Positions 18,801 to 29,542 are shown, counted from the first letter of the stretch. The stretch: 30,451 nucleotides of DNA from Priapulus caudatus (GCF_000485595.1 NW_014577274.1:201975-232425); one strand, 5' to 3'. A program made the numbers and translations. Notes: generated by a model from the sequence alone, not told the origin.

Positions 18801-21800
18801 AATTTTTTGATGAATCCTCCCTTATTCTATGTGTTCAGTTCTAAAATTATCCAAAATTATCTAAAATTAACAGCTCCACTTCACTTACAGTGATTCTGCA
18901 GTAGCACTGCTGTCAAATCCACTAGAGCTACTACTGTTAATAGTGTTGGGCTTTTCCACACGTTGAATGACCTCTATTAACTCTCCTATCCTATTAAATA
19001 AAGATATTATACATATTAAATCTGTACCATATGCTATTATATCAAAACATACATCACATACAACACCCTCACACAGTGAAGAAAGCAAAGAAATGAACAA
19101 CTAATCAAACAGAATAACACAAAGGAAACATAAATGAAAGTGTCAATGACACTGTAGCTCACCTTGGGTGTGATAGAAGAGGGAGGGGGGATATATAAAG
19201 CAACAGTATATATGGGAGAACTCCCATATTATATAGCATATCTCCCATTATATACTCTTGATAATGATATATGCATAAGTTTTGATGCGAAAATTAATGT
19301 TTCAGATCTGAAAGTCTGATATCTTGACGAGAGATGGCACTACGCCTAAAAGATCGCCATTTTGGTTTTCGAATATCGCGCAAATAAAAACAATAAAATA
19401 TTCCAGTCAAATTACTGTAACGAAGAATCTAAAACACAATATTACACGTATATAGGTATGATTGTAGAGTTGTTAACCAGTTAGACGAAATAAACGTAAT
19501 AGGACGTTGTTATCTCTCCCAGGAGTAACAACTGTTTTGGGGCTAGCCTTACACATTCACATTAAAATTTAACAAAATCGAATGAATTTAGATGGCCATT
19601 TTCATTTTTGCCAAAAAGTGGGCGTGACTCAAAAGTAGGGGGTCAAAAGGTTCTTGAGCTATCGTTGACCGTAGGCAGACACTATGGCCATAAATCTACC
19701 TAATTTGCATAATTTAAATTTTTTTTTAAAACCTGTGTGATATGTTTTGGGGCCAGTCCTCATTCATTCACATACCAGAAATGAGCAAAACCCATTAAAC
19801 CTGAACTGACTTGTGGCCATTTCCATTTTTGCCAAAAAGTGGACGTGGCTCGAATGTAGGTCAACTGGCGTGCTCCAAAATAGAATGTTCAAACCTCTCC
19901 CATAGGAGTAACAACTATATGCAATTTGAAACATGTGGGTCAAACGGTTCTTGAGTTATCGTTGACCGTAGCCATATGTTGACGGACGGACGGCCGGATG
20001 GACGTACGACAGACGACACCCCATGGCAATAGCTCATCTTGACGATGTCAAGGCGAGCTAAACAGCTACTGAACGTAGCTTTATTATCTTTCACAGATTT
20101 CAGAAAGACTGTCTAATGCTATTTCTGCAAAATATCATTCTAACAATAAAAAGAACCCATGAGAAATTATAACTAAAAGCAAACCTAACATAACATCTAC
20201 AGTAAGTTTTCTTATCATCTAATTATATACTAGAGATTTTAGTGGTAATTATTTATGTGCACCCGACTTATAAATCACTACCTGTGTGCCGTTCCAGCAA
20301 TATCTGTCAGCTTCACAGACTGGTCTATGAGGCGTGTGAATGAAAAGATGAGATAGATGCATACAAATGCAGTCTGAAAAGAAAAGGTAACATCTCAATC
20401 AGGAATTATTAAGTACAGCACAGAGCCATCAATTGGGAGAGAATAATGAAAGCATTTAAAAGCCAAAACTGTTTTATTGTGTTGAGAGATCAAAGCCACA
20501 TGACAATAATATAATACATGTTCATGATATTACATTTATTTAATACGAAGAGTACATTTACAACAACTATACAACCGTACGATGTACTGGTAATGTAATC
20601 GTTAATGTACTCCTGTTAATATGATATTGAAAGACGTTACAGTAAGCAAGTGGGAAAATGTGTCTGGGGGATTAATATCCAGTTTCCCAGCTAAAAAAAT
20701 ATGCCACTTCCCAGTTCCCGCTCAACTAAAATTGCAATTTCGGCATTCCGACGTCCCGATCGACTTCTATTGCCGAATCCCGAAAAATTAATCTGATGTT
20801 TTCTAGTTCTCAGATAATAATGAAAGTGTCAATGACACGTACTGTAGCTCACCTTGGGTGTGATAGAAGAGGGAGCGGGGATATATAAAGCAAGAGTATA
20901 TATAGGAGAACTCCCATTATATAGCATATCTCCCATTATATACTCGTGATAATGATATATGCATTGCATAAGTTTTGATGCGAAAATTAATGTTTCAGAT
21001 CTGAAAGTCTGAAATCTTGACGAGAGATGGCGCTACGCCTAAATGATCGCCATTTTGGTTTTTGAATATCGCGCAAATAAAAACAATAAAATATTCCAGT
21101 CAAATGTACTGTCACCGAAAAATCTAAAACACAAATATTACACGTATATAGTTATGATTGTACAGTTCGTTGACCAGTTAAGACGAAATAAACGTAATCA
21201 GGCACTGTCATCTCTCCATAGGTAGTAACAACATGTTTTGGGCTGCCTTACACATTCACATACCAAAATTTAACAAAATCGAATGAATTTAGATGGCCAT
21301 TTTTATTTTTGCCAAACACATATCAGAAATGAGCAAAATCCATTGAACCTGAACTGACTTATGGCCATTTCCATTTTTGCCAAAATGGACAGTGGCTGAA
21401 ATAGGTCGACTGGCGTGCTACGAAATATCGGAATTCAAATCTCTCCATATAGATAAACAACTGTAATATCATAGTTGAAACCATGTGGTCAAGCGGATTT
21501 CTTGAGTTATGTTGACCCGTAGCGCAAGCAGCTGGAAATGACCATAGTGAAATTGCCAAAATCTACCTACTATATTGCAATATAAAAAAAAAAATCAAAA
21601 CCCGTGTGATACGTTTTGGGGCCAGTCCTCATTCATACACATACCAGAAATGAGCAAAATTCATTGAACCTGAACTGACTTATGGCCATTTCCATTTTTG
21701 CCAAAAAGTGGACGTGGCTCGAATGTAGGTTGACTGGCGTGCTCCAAAATAGGATGTTCAAACCTCTCCCATAGGAGTAACAACTATATGCAATTTGAAA

Positions 21801-24800
21801 CATGTGTGTCAAACGGTTCTTGAGTTATCGTTGACCGTAGCCAAATGTTGACGGACGGACGGACAGACGGACGGACGTACGACGGATGACACCCCATGGC
21901 AATAGCTCATCTTGACGATGTCAAGGCGAGCTAAAAATGGACAAACCTTGCATCTTGAAATTAACCACTCCCCTCCCCCTCACACGAGGCAAAGAATATC
22001 ATAAGCTTTTTAACCTGGCTAATGAGTGCAGAGAGGTCAGCCGAATTTAGGTCATCATAAACACCAGCAAATATTGGTATCGCCAGCACAACATAGCTCA
22101 GAATGCTCCCGATGTAGTCAATGAAGTTTATCGAAACTAAAACAATACAACAACGTTGAATCGATCGTCAATAAAATCTGCCAAAAGCCAACTAAATGTA
22201 TTGTATTGTCAAATGTATTGTCTCCTAAACACTATCACTGATTATTGCTGGAATGGAAAATTTAATCAAAAGACAATTGTATAAGCATTTATAAAATCAT
22301 TTAATATTTTAATCGAAATATACATCCAGGTTTATGTGTAAAGTTTTACCTGGAAGTTGGCAAGTCAACAGAAACTTGAGTGAAAAAGATTAAACGTATC
22401 GACTAGGTCATTGCGATAAAGGTGAGATAAAACATAGATGGGAGGGCTGCATGCGTAGCTTACAATGTAGGAGATATTCCCGGTTCATCAGCCGTGCTTG
22501 TATGTCTAACAGCAAGTCCAGCTTCTGATTGGTCCGTGCCTCCTCGACCCTGTCAGCCTTGTAGAATGCTGCCGACTCGGCGTTTGCGCGTATCTGCATG
22601 TGCTTGAACCTGCCCAGTGAGTGAGTCAGCATGCATGAATACAGCCTGCACGCACACACACGACCATGCACTCACGCACGCACACTGACATAAACAGTAG
22701 AATATATACCCTTCTTTAGGACTATAGTTTTTAATGAGAGGCTGAATAAGGTTTAAGTTATGATAAGGGCAAAGTTAGGGGTATGTAATCGCTAAGATTA
22801 GTGTTAGGGGTTGGGTTTGAGGGACGGATTATATAGTTAGGGTTAGGATAATGATGATTTATTAAATTTGTAATAGACATGAGTACTAAAAGCACGTTGA
22901 CGTTTGTACAGGTGTGACTCCAGCAGATAAAAAGAAGGGTCCTGGAAAATACTGTCACATTGAAAACTAACAAGTGCCGCAGAGCGACAGGGCTCATCTG
23001 GTGTCTGGTGTTCTGCTGATAAATTCATTTGTGCATAGCAAGACGTCCTATACATACGTTCATTTCTAACCCAAAAAACAACACTTCAAACTAGTGTAAT
23101 TAAATTCCGATAGATGGCGGGCCGCTATCAAAGGCATCGATGCATCGAATGATCGGTCAGCCAAAGCATTAATTGCAGCAATGGCAGCTGTCAGTGTGAC
23201 GATGGATTGCAAAAAACAGGAGCGAATAATTACCATATTATTACTATACATAACGTGCGTTCTATGGTGTCAGGTAATAAGGTACATTAAACCCCTTGCG
23301 AGGCACATCTGGCTCGTTAAAAATAGCTCAATAGTTGATACAACCAGAGCAGCTCGTGCAAGATTACAATTTACAGCAATACGATAGCAAATATCTGTAA
23401 ACTAATTTCAGTACAAGGTGGGCCAGTGATTAGTGGACCGAATAAGCTCAAGAACGTACACACTTGCGTCTATATTGGTGCCAAAATTTGATGAGAAAAT
23501 TAAATTATGTCTGGGAAATCTGCAGCCTCACTCCTGGGTAATTATTTGAATGCTAGTGACTGTATTCCAACTATTCATAAGTCATCTCATTATCTCCTAA
23601 GTAAGCGTTGTTCAAGTAAGAGTTATGTGTGGAATTTCACTGTAAAATGGGAGCTTTCCACAACCACAGGTACTCTGGTAAAACTGCCAACGCAGTTGAG
23701 AAACAAATCAATGTTTAACCCTCCTCTTGAGGGTCAAAAGGTTATCCGACACTTACTCTTTGCATGTCAGCAGAAAGTACATTTCATGGTCCTTTCAATA
23801 AAGCCATAAAAATGCTAGGTCACCGCTGAAACAAAAAAGTTTTTCAATCGCTCCGTCAGACCATGTCCTCAGAAAATGTCTAAAATCTGCCCTGTGCCCC
23901 ATTGACCTTTGACCCGTGACCTCCAATTTCGGCACAGTGATGGCTTTTCCTACCATGATGCTATACACCGACTATCACGAGCCTAGGTCGAGCCGTTTAG
24001 ATTTGTGCCGCAATTCTGCATTTCCTCCCTATACCTTAAGTTAAGGAGGGAATGTTCCCCCTTCTTTTACACCTCTTGACCTTTGACCCCCAGCTTCGAC
24101 ATCCCAACTCGTTTTGACGATCCCCCCCAACGTCCCGAATATCGTGACCGTACGTCAAGCGGTTAAGATTTGTGCCCAACTGTTGACGGACGGACGGACG
24201 CACGGACGCATGCTCATGGGATTCTACAAGCTGCATCTGACTATGTCAGATGAGCTAAAAATAGAATATTCGATGGACTCACAATTAGTCAGAGTAAAGG
24301 GATGAGCAGTTTGGTGGACAGGAAAGGAAGGTTGTATAATAGAAAAGGAGAGCAAAACAGGAACGACCTCCTAGAGAGAAGCAGTAAGAGATGGAACAGA
24401 GTATGTAGAAGAAGCACGCCTCTTTCTATATCTCCTCTTCATCTTCATTTCCCTCCCCTACCCTTCCCTCCCTCCACCCATTAAACAGATTTTCATATCC
24501 GTTTGATATAACTGGCTCACTGCAGTAGCGAGTGCTGCCACTAATAGCAATTGATAAACGTGGATATATCCACAGTATACTGTGTATATCTAGATCTATA
24601 TGTAAACTCATTGACACAATGGAATCTATGTGACTACAGTAGTGGTAAATACTGACATTGATAGCTGTGCGATTGTAGCAGTTTAATAGCATATATAGGT
24701 ACTGCTAATGCATACTTCTACATACGATTTAGGCACGAATGGCATGATTTTCACCTCGTGTCAAGACATCACAAGCGCGATAACGAAAAAAAACACTAAA

Positions 24801-25522
24801 CTATGATTTTAACCAAATCTAAATGAATTATCTTCACTTATCCTCGATCAAAATAGCAAATTACACCACTGTGGATGTTCATCTTAGGATAGGGAACTTG
24901 TGTTCAGACATTTGACTGACCATTGTAAATCACGCTACTCACTGGAGAAATCAGTACTAATCTTTGCAATAAGATAAGACCAAAATCAAAAACCCTACAT
25001 GGAGGTTTCTAAATGTTAATGCATACAATCACGTGCCTTCAGGGGGCCAAGCGCGTTTAAAGTTTTTCATTTCGGTATTATTATGTATACACCACTCGCC
25101 AGGGAAAAAATGACTTTTTTTTTCACGGGAGCTCTTTTTCAAGTTTGTGGAAAATATAGCTCTCGTCAAAAATGTTTTACGGGAACTATTTTGAGCCTCA
25201 CGGGAGCGATTTCGGAGGTTTGAAGAGCGAATCGCTCATCGCTCCCGTGTATTTTTTACCCTGCCACTCGCGCGCTCACCTGAAATTGCCCTCGTTTTTC
25301 TCCTGCTGGACAACGAGGTTGACTATGGGAGACATGAGAAGCTTGTTCACCACCGTGCTCACGACGAAGAACACAAAGACGCTGACCGGTCCCAGCCAAC
25401 CAGTGCTGGCAGAATACAATGGCACACATATATGTATAGGCAAATATACAGAGAGAGAGGGAGTGAGGGAGGCAGGGAGGGAGGGAGGAGAGGGGAGGAG
25501 AGAAAGCGAGTGAGCGAGAGAG

Positions 25523-25566
<44 letters not shown>

Positions 25567-27878
25567 TAGACAGATAGAGGGAGAGAGGAAGGAGAGAGAC
25601 GGAGAGGGAGAGAAATAGGTAGGTTAGTTATAGAGGGTTGCACAACTGTTATACTATGACCAAGGAACGTTTTTGCTAGCTTATAAATGAATTCCTCTTA
25701 CATGGACGTAGCACATCGTGGATGCTGAAATGGTAGGCTTCTCATATTCCCACTTAACAATGGTGCCACTCGAACATAATTTCTCATGCTGAGTACTGAA
25801 ATTCAGTTATAGTACTATACTGTATAGTTAAGAACTAAATAGACGACACTTCATTCCTACCTCTTCCATGCTTGATATGTGTAGTATGCGATCGTGAATG
25901 GAGAAATAAGAAGCTCAGGCACAACCTGGCTGAACTGTTTGCAAAGCTTGTCCACATCCTGCGTAATTCTCTGGTCTCTGCATAAGATCGCAGCTATGTG
26001 CTTGTACGTGAAGAAATTACAATTTACACTTTACACCTCTCCTATTTTCATTAATATACCCACTAGTAGATTAATAAATGGGTTTTCCCATGTATTTATC
26101 ATGTACTCCTATAATAATTACATTACCTACCATTTTACTATTCCCTTTACAGTGAGCTAAAATATGTATAGCTATAAAATATTAAAATGGAGCAATTACT
26201 AAAACAAGTGCTGCAGAGCGACGGCGCTCAACTGACGTGTAATGTAGCCGGGTATTCTTCTGATAAACTCACTGGCAACCGAATCAAGTGCGCGCTCCTG
26301 CCACCGCGTTGATAGGCTTTGCTATACCGGTAGTACAGTAATAAAAATATAGCTGTGTAACTTTAATGACTTCGCTATATTAACGTTATCATGGATATGC
26401 GTTGAGCGCAAGTGTAGTGCTGGTGGTGGGGGGGAGGGTGGAGGGATGAGGGGGCAGGTGGAGGGGGCTCTAATAGCAAAAGCAGTTCCGTCTTTTGTTA
26501 ACAGTCAACAAATCCATGTTTAACCCTCCTCTTGAGGGTCAAAAGGTTATGATCAGACACTTACTCTTCGCACGTCAACGGAAAGTAGATTTCACGGTCA
26601 TTTCAATAAAGTGATAAAAATGGTAGGTCAGCGCTGAAACAAAAAAGTTTTGCACTCGGTCCATCAGACCATGTCCTCAGAAAATGTCTGATATCTGACC
26701 TTTCTCCACCCTGCCATTTGACCTCCAATTTCACGCTGGTGATGGGTTTCCTCCCCATCACACTATACATCGAATATTAAGAGCGTAGGTCGAGCCGTTG
26801 AGATTTGTGCCGCAATTCCGTATTTCCTCCTATACCTTAAGTTAAGGGGAAAATATTCCCCCTCCATTGACACATCTCCTTCGACATACCGAGTCCTTTT
26901 CGCGATACCCCCCCCCCACGTCCCGAATATCAAATTCGTATGTTGCACGGTTAAGATTTGTGCCGTAACTGTTGACGCACAGACGGCCGGACGGACATTC
27001 ATGCGATTCTACAAGCTGCATCTGACTTCGTCAGCTGAGCTAACAAGCACTAACCACTTCAATACTCAGTTATAATAATTCTATTAAATATCAACAATAT
27101 ATTACAGAAAAACACATCATGAGTGTCGGGTAAAATCTTGAAACCTGGGAAAAATAATTTAAGAAATTTCTATAATTATAGAAACGATTCTTATCACTTT
27201 CGTTATAAATGTAACTAGTGACTTTTCTATACATGTTACAACTGAAAACATACGGATTGTCAATGGTGTTGTCCAATACATTAAGCTTGTAATAGTTTGA
27301 GTCCTGGAAGTATATGCGATGAAGCCTATTGCACACAAACTTTCTCCAAGTTACATAAAGTAGGGAGCTGGTGTACTGACCCGTACTCTTTATCTGAAAC
27401 ATTCAAACATTTAAGTAATACTGAGATAACCAGTACAGGTACACAACCGATTTTCCGGAACCCTTGGTTCCAAGGCCTTTTTGGATCATCCGTTTTTCCG
27501 GACCAAAAGAGGTCCCATAATAATAATTCAACAATACACCTCTGAGCAACTAAATACCTCCCATCATCTCTAAAGCACCATGCACTGCTAGAAATGTCAA
27601 CAAATATTAAATGAAAATTAATGTAAACCACCACTGACACTTGCACCTGCCTTAGATGCCATAGCTAGGGTAAAATTTGAGCAAAACAATGTGGTGGCCA
27701 CCCGGTGAATTTTATCAGAACTAAAAGAGGTTCCCAACCATCAGTGTCCGGAAAATCGGTAGTGTACCTGTATATGTTACTGTAATACTACTTGTTAATG
27801 CTACTTCCTCTTACATGTCTAGAAAGAGAGGAGAGGGAGAGAGGGAGAGAGGAAGAGGGAGAAGGAGCGGGAGAGTGA

Positions 27879-27923
<45 letters not shown>

Positions 27924-28965
27924 CAGACAGCATTTCAATCTCCTTTCAATGCAGTCACGAAAATGTTAGTAAAGTGCTGAAGATATTATTATTAGGTTTC
28001 CCAGTGAGCTGGTCCCATTGTGCCAGTAAGAGTAGCGGTGCTGTTTAGAGATGAATACGTTAAGCTTGGAAAAAATGCACTTAATTGTCTGAATATGACA
28101 TATATGCTAAACATCATGACTACAATATGATTTAAACCATTTATTTTCCATGATTTCCTGATATAGGAGCTTTCATCTGGCAATACTGCACTGTTCAAAA
28201 TTTCAGATACATGATGTATGAATGCTCTGCTTGAAAGAAAATCACATATGCGCCAAGTATTAAATCTTTCCGATTCGTTTTGTAAAAACAAAAAATATCT
28301 TACAAATGCAATTGCACAAATGAGTATAGTCGCAAAGATGAGCTCTGTCTTGAACCCTGGCATATCCTTTTCACCCAACACTTTGTAGAAACGAGATGGC
28401 AGCAAACCCACACTGTATGTGACTACTTCCTCTAGTAAAAGTAAAGAAGATATATGAGATGTCTGATGAAATACATAGGCTGCAACATTATGCATTTTAA
28501 CTACTGAAGATACAATTGCTACAACGTATGAACACAGGTTTTGTATTAAATAGTATGGAATATAGAATAATATTAAAATAAAATCATGAAACCAGTAGTA
28601 GTATATTTAAAATGCATTCAGTTTTACATAAACCTAATTAACTACTACTGAACAGTTACATATGCCTCCCAACACAAAATAATAATACTTGCAGACATTC
28701 GATCATCTTCGTATTACATCCTCCTGAAATGCAACTATACTCTCTAATATCGTATAGATTTTACGTTTTTCACGACTTGCACCCGACTTCCTATTCCTAA
28801 ATAGTTTTCCCCATGCACTAGCTATGACCACTCGGTCTCCACTTACGTAACAGCAGGATGGTGAGAAGAAAGATGAACAGGAGAACTGTGATCGATGTCA
28901 CTCCTGGAAACATCACCTTCTGCAGCCTCAGGAAGCGTCCCAGAAACACAGTGTCAAAACTGAAA
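15678..28965 (-). CDS. ABCD4: ABCD4-type ABC half-transporter (lysosomal cobalamin export), 5' end incomplete
   Basis: The family moves cobalamin out of lysosomes with LMBD1. It is a half-transporter of six membrane helices followed by one nucleotide-binding domain. Sixteen exons join in frame (28847-28965, 28304-28431, 27254-27393, 25861-25977, 25280-25405, 22464-22609, 22015-22136, 20282-20373, 18889-18990, 18487-18587, 18009-18119, 17359-17450, 17171-17207, 16821-16923, 16425-16501, 15678-15895) to about 609 residues; human ABCD4 has 606. Diagnostic blocks are [43 protein letters not shown], Walker [11 protein letters not shown]-loop LPQKPF, signature [14 protein letters not shown], Walker [10 protein letters not shown] and H-loop SVGHR. 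The LSPGE signature and these blocks favour ABCD4 over ABCD1-3, which have LSGGE. No initiator Met was found: an in-frame stop lies upstream at 29010-29012, so a further 5' exon must exist. Confidence 0.93.
16425..16501 (-). CDS. ABCD4: ABCD4 exon 15 (ABC signature)
   Basis: 77 nt encoding [19 protein letters not shown] and HSPMFA. This is the ABC signature in the ABCD4 form. Phase 2 in (completes Trp), phase 1 out. Confidence 0.94.
16741..16785. repeat. AATA and AT microsatellite
   Basis: AAATA-type units followed by ATATC/AT runs in the ABCD4 intron between exons 14 and 15. Confidence 0.8.
16821..16923 (-). CDS. ABCD4: ABCD4 exon 14
   Basis: 103 nt encoding [20 protein letters not shown], then ERTEGLD and EWNW. 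This is the helical subdomain before the signature motif. Acceptor TTGACAG, donor GTACTT. Confidence 0.9.
17171..17207 (-). CDS. ABCD4: ABCD4 exon 13 (37 nt)
   Basis: Very short exon encoding [12 protein letters not shown]. It matches the VIYP segment after the Q-loop in ABCD4. Acceptor ATACAG, donor GTAGGA; phase 0 in, phase 1 out. Both neighbours require it for frame. Confidence 0.9.
17359..17450 (-). CDS. ABCD4: ABCD4 exon 12 (Q-loop)
   Basis: 92 nt encoding [18 protein letters not shown], then [12 protein letters not shown]. The Q-loop Gln is in FLPQKPF. Acceptor TCTACAG, donor GTATGG. Confidence 0.93.
17497..17590. repeat. GTGC/GTGT microsatellite
   Basis: Imperfect GTGTGC and GTGCATGC repeats in the intron between ABCD4 exons 11 and 12. 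Confidence 0.85.
17604..17840. repeat. Purine-rich GGGAGAGA minisatellite-like tract
   Basis: About 230 bp nearly all A/G on the plus strand. A loose 60-70 bp unit (GAGAGATAGAAAGGGG, ending in a TATA-GGAG phrase) is repeated about three times. The serine/proline/leucine-rich minus-strand frames are products of it. Confidence 0.8.
18009..18119 (-). CDS. ABCD4: ABCD4 exon 11 (Walker A)
   Basis: 111 nt encoding [20 protein letters not shown] followed by [16 protein letters not shown]. Walker A is GDSSCGKTS. Acceptor TTCAG, donor GTGATG. Reading past the donor meets a stop near 17971, which supports the splice. Confidence 0.93.
18487..18587 (-). CDS. ABCD4: ABCD4 exon 10
   Basis: 101 nt encoding [20 protein letters not shown] and [13 protein letters not shown], the first strands of the nucleotide-binding domain. 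Acceptor TCGTAG, donor GTATAT. The Met is internal and not a start, since the phases fit the upstream exon. Confidence 0.88.
18889..18990 (-). CDS. ABCD4: ABCD4 exon 9 (linker)
   Basis: 102 nt encoding [15 protein letters not shown] and a serine-rich linker ([15 protein letters not shown]). It joins the last membrane helix region to the nucleotide-binding domain. Acceptor TTAATAG, donor GTAAGT. Confidence 0.86.
19132..20062 (+). repeat. Hairpin-ended dispersed repeat family 1, copy 1
   Basis: Begins with the hairpin AGTGTCAATGACACT followed by GTAGCTCACCTTGG. It ends with GACGGACGGACGG and the hairpin AGCTC...CTTGAC-GAT-GTCAAG...GAGCT. The outer ends (TAGCTCACCTTGG and TCAAGGCGAGCTA) are also roughly inverted. 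It lies wholly in the intron between ABCD4 exons 8 and 9. No coding capacity. Confidence 0.75.
20282..20373 (-). CDS. ABCD4: ABCD4 exon 8 (sixth membrane helix)
   Basis: 92 nt encoding [19 protein letters not shown] and [11 protein letters not shown], a close match to the family's NAFVCIYLI segment. Acceptor TTTTCAG, donor GTAGTG. It is flanked by introns that each contain a copy of repeat family 1. Confidence 0.93.
20819..21933 (+). repeat. Hairpin-ended dispersed repeat family 1, copy 2
   Basis: Same start and end as copy 1 and the same orientation, in the next intron (between ABCD4 exons 7 and 8). It is longer because a 110-bp segment is duplicated inside it (about 21314-21424 and 21640-21760). 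Confidence 0.78.
22015..22136 (-). CDS. ABCD4: ABCD4 exon 7 (fifth membrane helix)
   Basis: 122 nt encoding [20 protein letters not shown], then [20 protein letters not shown]. This is one of the most ABCD4-like segments. Acceptor TTTTAG, donor GTTAAA. Confidence 0.93.
22464..22609 (-). CDS. ABCD4: ABCD4 exon 6
   Basis: 146 nt encoding [20 protein letters not shown], then [17 protein letters not shown] and [11 protein letters not shown]. It is the long cytosolic loop with the conserved NAExxAFY (EAA-like) motif. Acceptor GGGCAG, donor GTAAGC. Confidence 0.93.
22610..25279 (-). other. ABCD4 intron between exons 5 and 6
   Basis: Longest intron of the gene (2670 bp). It holds degenerate TTAGGG-like phrases (22780-22850), a repeat fragment (about 22967-23030) that recurs at 26203-26280, and hairpin repeat family 2 copy a (23702-24258). 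Frames at 23507-23809 and 24302-24692 have no recognisable domain. Confidence 0.7.
23702..24258 (+). repeat. Hairpin-ended dispersed repeat family 2, copy a
   Basis: Starts with ATGTTTAACCCTCCTCTTGA and ends with GACGGACGGACGC, then the hairpin AGCTG-CATCTGAC-TAT-GTCAGATG-AGCT and AAA. The same plan as family 1 (GACGG run, hairpin, GAGCTAA end) with a different stem sequence. Confidence 0.72.
25280..25405 (-). CDS. ABCD4: ABCD4 exon 5 (fourth membrane helix)
   Basis: 126 nt encoding [20 protein letters not shown], then [20 protein letters not shown]. Acceptor CTGCCAG, donor GTGAGC. Confidence 0.93.
25448..25612. repeat. GA-rich tract
   Basis: About 165 bp of GAGA/GGGA repeats next to ABCD4 exon 5. 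It accounts for the serine/leucine/proline-rich minus-strand frame here. Confidence 0.9.
25861..25977 (-). CDS. ABCD4: ABCD4 exon 4 (third membrane helix)
   Basis: 117 nt encoding [19 protein letters not shown], then [29 protein letters not shown] spans the junction from exon 3. Acceptor TGCAG, donor GTAGGA. Confidence 0.93.
25978..27253 (-). other. ABCD4 intron between exons 3 and 4
   Basis: Contains hairpin repeat family 2 copy b (26507-27043), a G-rich stretch (26420-26466) and a fragment (26203-26280) related to 22967-23030. No coding signal was seen. Confidence 0.7.
26507..27043 (+). repeat. Hairpin-ended dispersed repeat family 2, copy b
   Basis: Aligned with copy a along its length (ATGTTTAACCCTCCTCTTGA at the start, GACGG near the end). 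The closing hairpin is AGCTG-CATCTGAC-TTC-GTCAGCTG-AGCT followed by AA. Same orientation as copy a. Confidence 0.72.
27254..27393 (-). CDS. ABCD4: ABCD4 exon 3
   Basis: 140 nt encoding [19 protein letters not shown], then [18 protein letters not shown] and DNTIDN. It matches the family's LLYVSWRK...LHRLYF...YYTLNVL segment. Acceptor TTTCAG, donor GTATGT. Confidence 0.93.
27436..27770. mobile_element. 335-bp MITE, pogo/Tigger-like, with TA target duplication
   Basis: The ends CAGGTACACAACCGATTTTC and GAAAATCGGTAGTGTACCTG are inverted copies; the full 24-bp TIR has one mismatch and ends at TCCGGA. TA flanks both sides (27434-27435 and 27771-27772). The CCGATTTTCCGGA type of end resembles pogo/Tigger elements. 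It lies in the intron between ABCD4 exons 2 and 3 and codes for nothing. Confidence 0.75.
27820..27925. repeat. GA-rich tract
   Basis: GGAGAGAGGGAGAGAGG passing into pure GA repeats in the ABCD4 intron between exons 2 and 3. Confidence 0.9.
28304..28431 (-). CDS. ABCD4: ABCD4 exon 2 (second membrane helix)
   Basis: 128 nt encoding [19 protein letters not shown], then [19 protein letters not shown] and AIAF. It matches the family's YQVGLIPSQYY...GFK segment. Acceptor TACTAG, donor GTAAGA. Confidence 0.92.
28847..28965 (-). CDS. ABCD4: ABCD4 first recognised exon (first membrane helix)
   Basis: Encodes [20 protein letters not shown], then [19 protein letters not shown], and ends before GTAAGT. 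Two acceptors are possible (CGCAG before 28965 and TTTCAG before 28959), both in the same phase. The frame has no Met upstream and a stop at 29010-29012, so the initiator exon is further 5'. Confidence 0.82.
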
Positions 28966-29542
28966 CTGCGATACAAAAGCGAGGGTAAAAGACAAGGCCT
29001 ACTTTTTCGTCACAATGACCTGCCGCCTAATTCATATTTCATCATGAGTACGTTTCTTTTCTGACGACTGCTGACTCATACCGTTTAACTCCCGAGCCAA
29101 GTGACTCTAATTTATTATAAAATGGTCTCCACATTCTGGTTTCTTGGGCAGCTCACTGACAGATGAAGTGTCATGCAATGCGTCCAAACACAAAGTCATG
29201 CATCAAAATGTAAATTCAAGCAGATATAACCCTGAAAAAAAAATCATTATCAATCTGTAACCGATAAGAAGAACTATACAACGCTAACAATCAGGTACAG
29301 TACATAGGATTGGAGCTATACAGTAAAGGCCATCTATAAATTATCACTGCAAACAGGCTATACTTAACATGTAACTCTAGTACTAAAAGTAAAACATTTA
29401 TTGCTCTGCATTATGTCCCGGATAGCAACAAAGGTCTAAGTTCTCAAGAGCTGCTTGTTATGCTCACATGAATGATGCAGAAATGGCTCACAAAACATCT
29501 GCAACATGTCATCAGTTCATCATCATATAAATTAGGGTGTGA
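28966..29542. other. Region upstream of the first recognised ABCD4 exon
   Basis: Should contain the short initiator exon and promoter if they lie close. Minus-strand ATGs with donors exist (for example one ending at GTGAGC near 29150), but none I tried gives the phase the next exon needs. No promoter motif is convincing. Confidence 0.4.

Noticed and set aside
18885-19100. Stand-alone 71-residue protein starting MFISLLSS
   Set aside because: The first half is intron sequence. Only 18889-18990 joins in phase with neighbouring ABCD4 exons.
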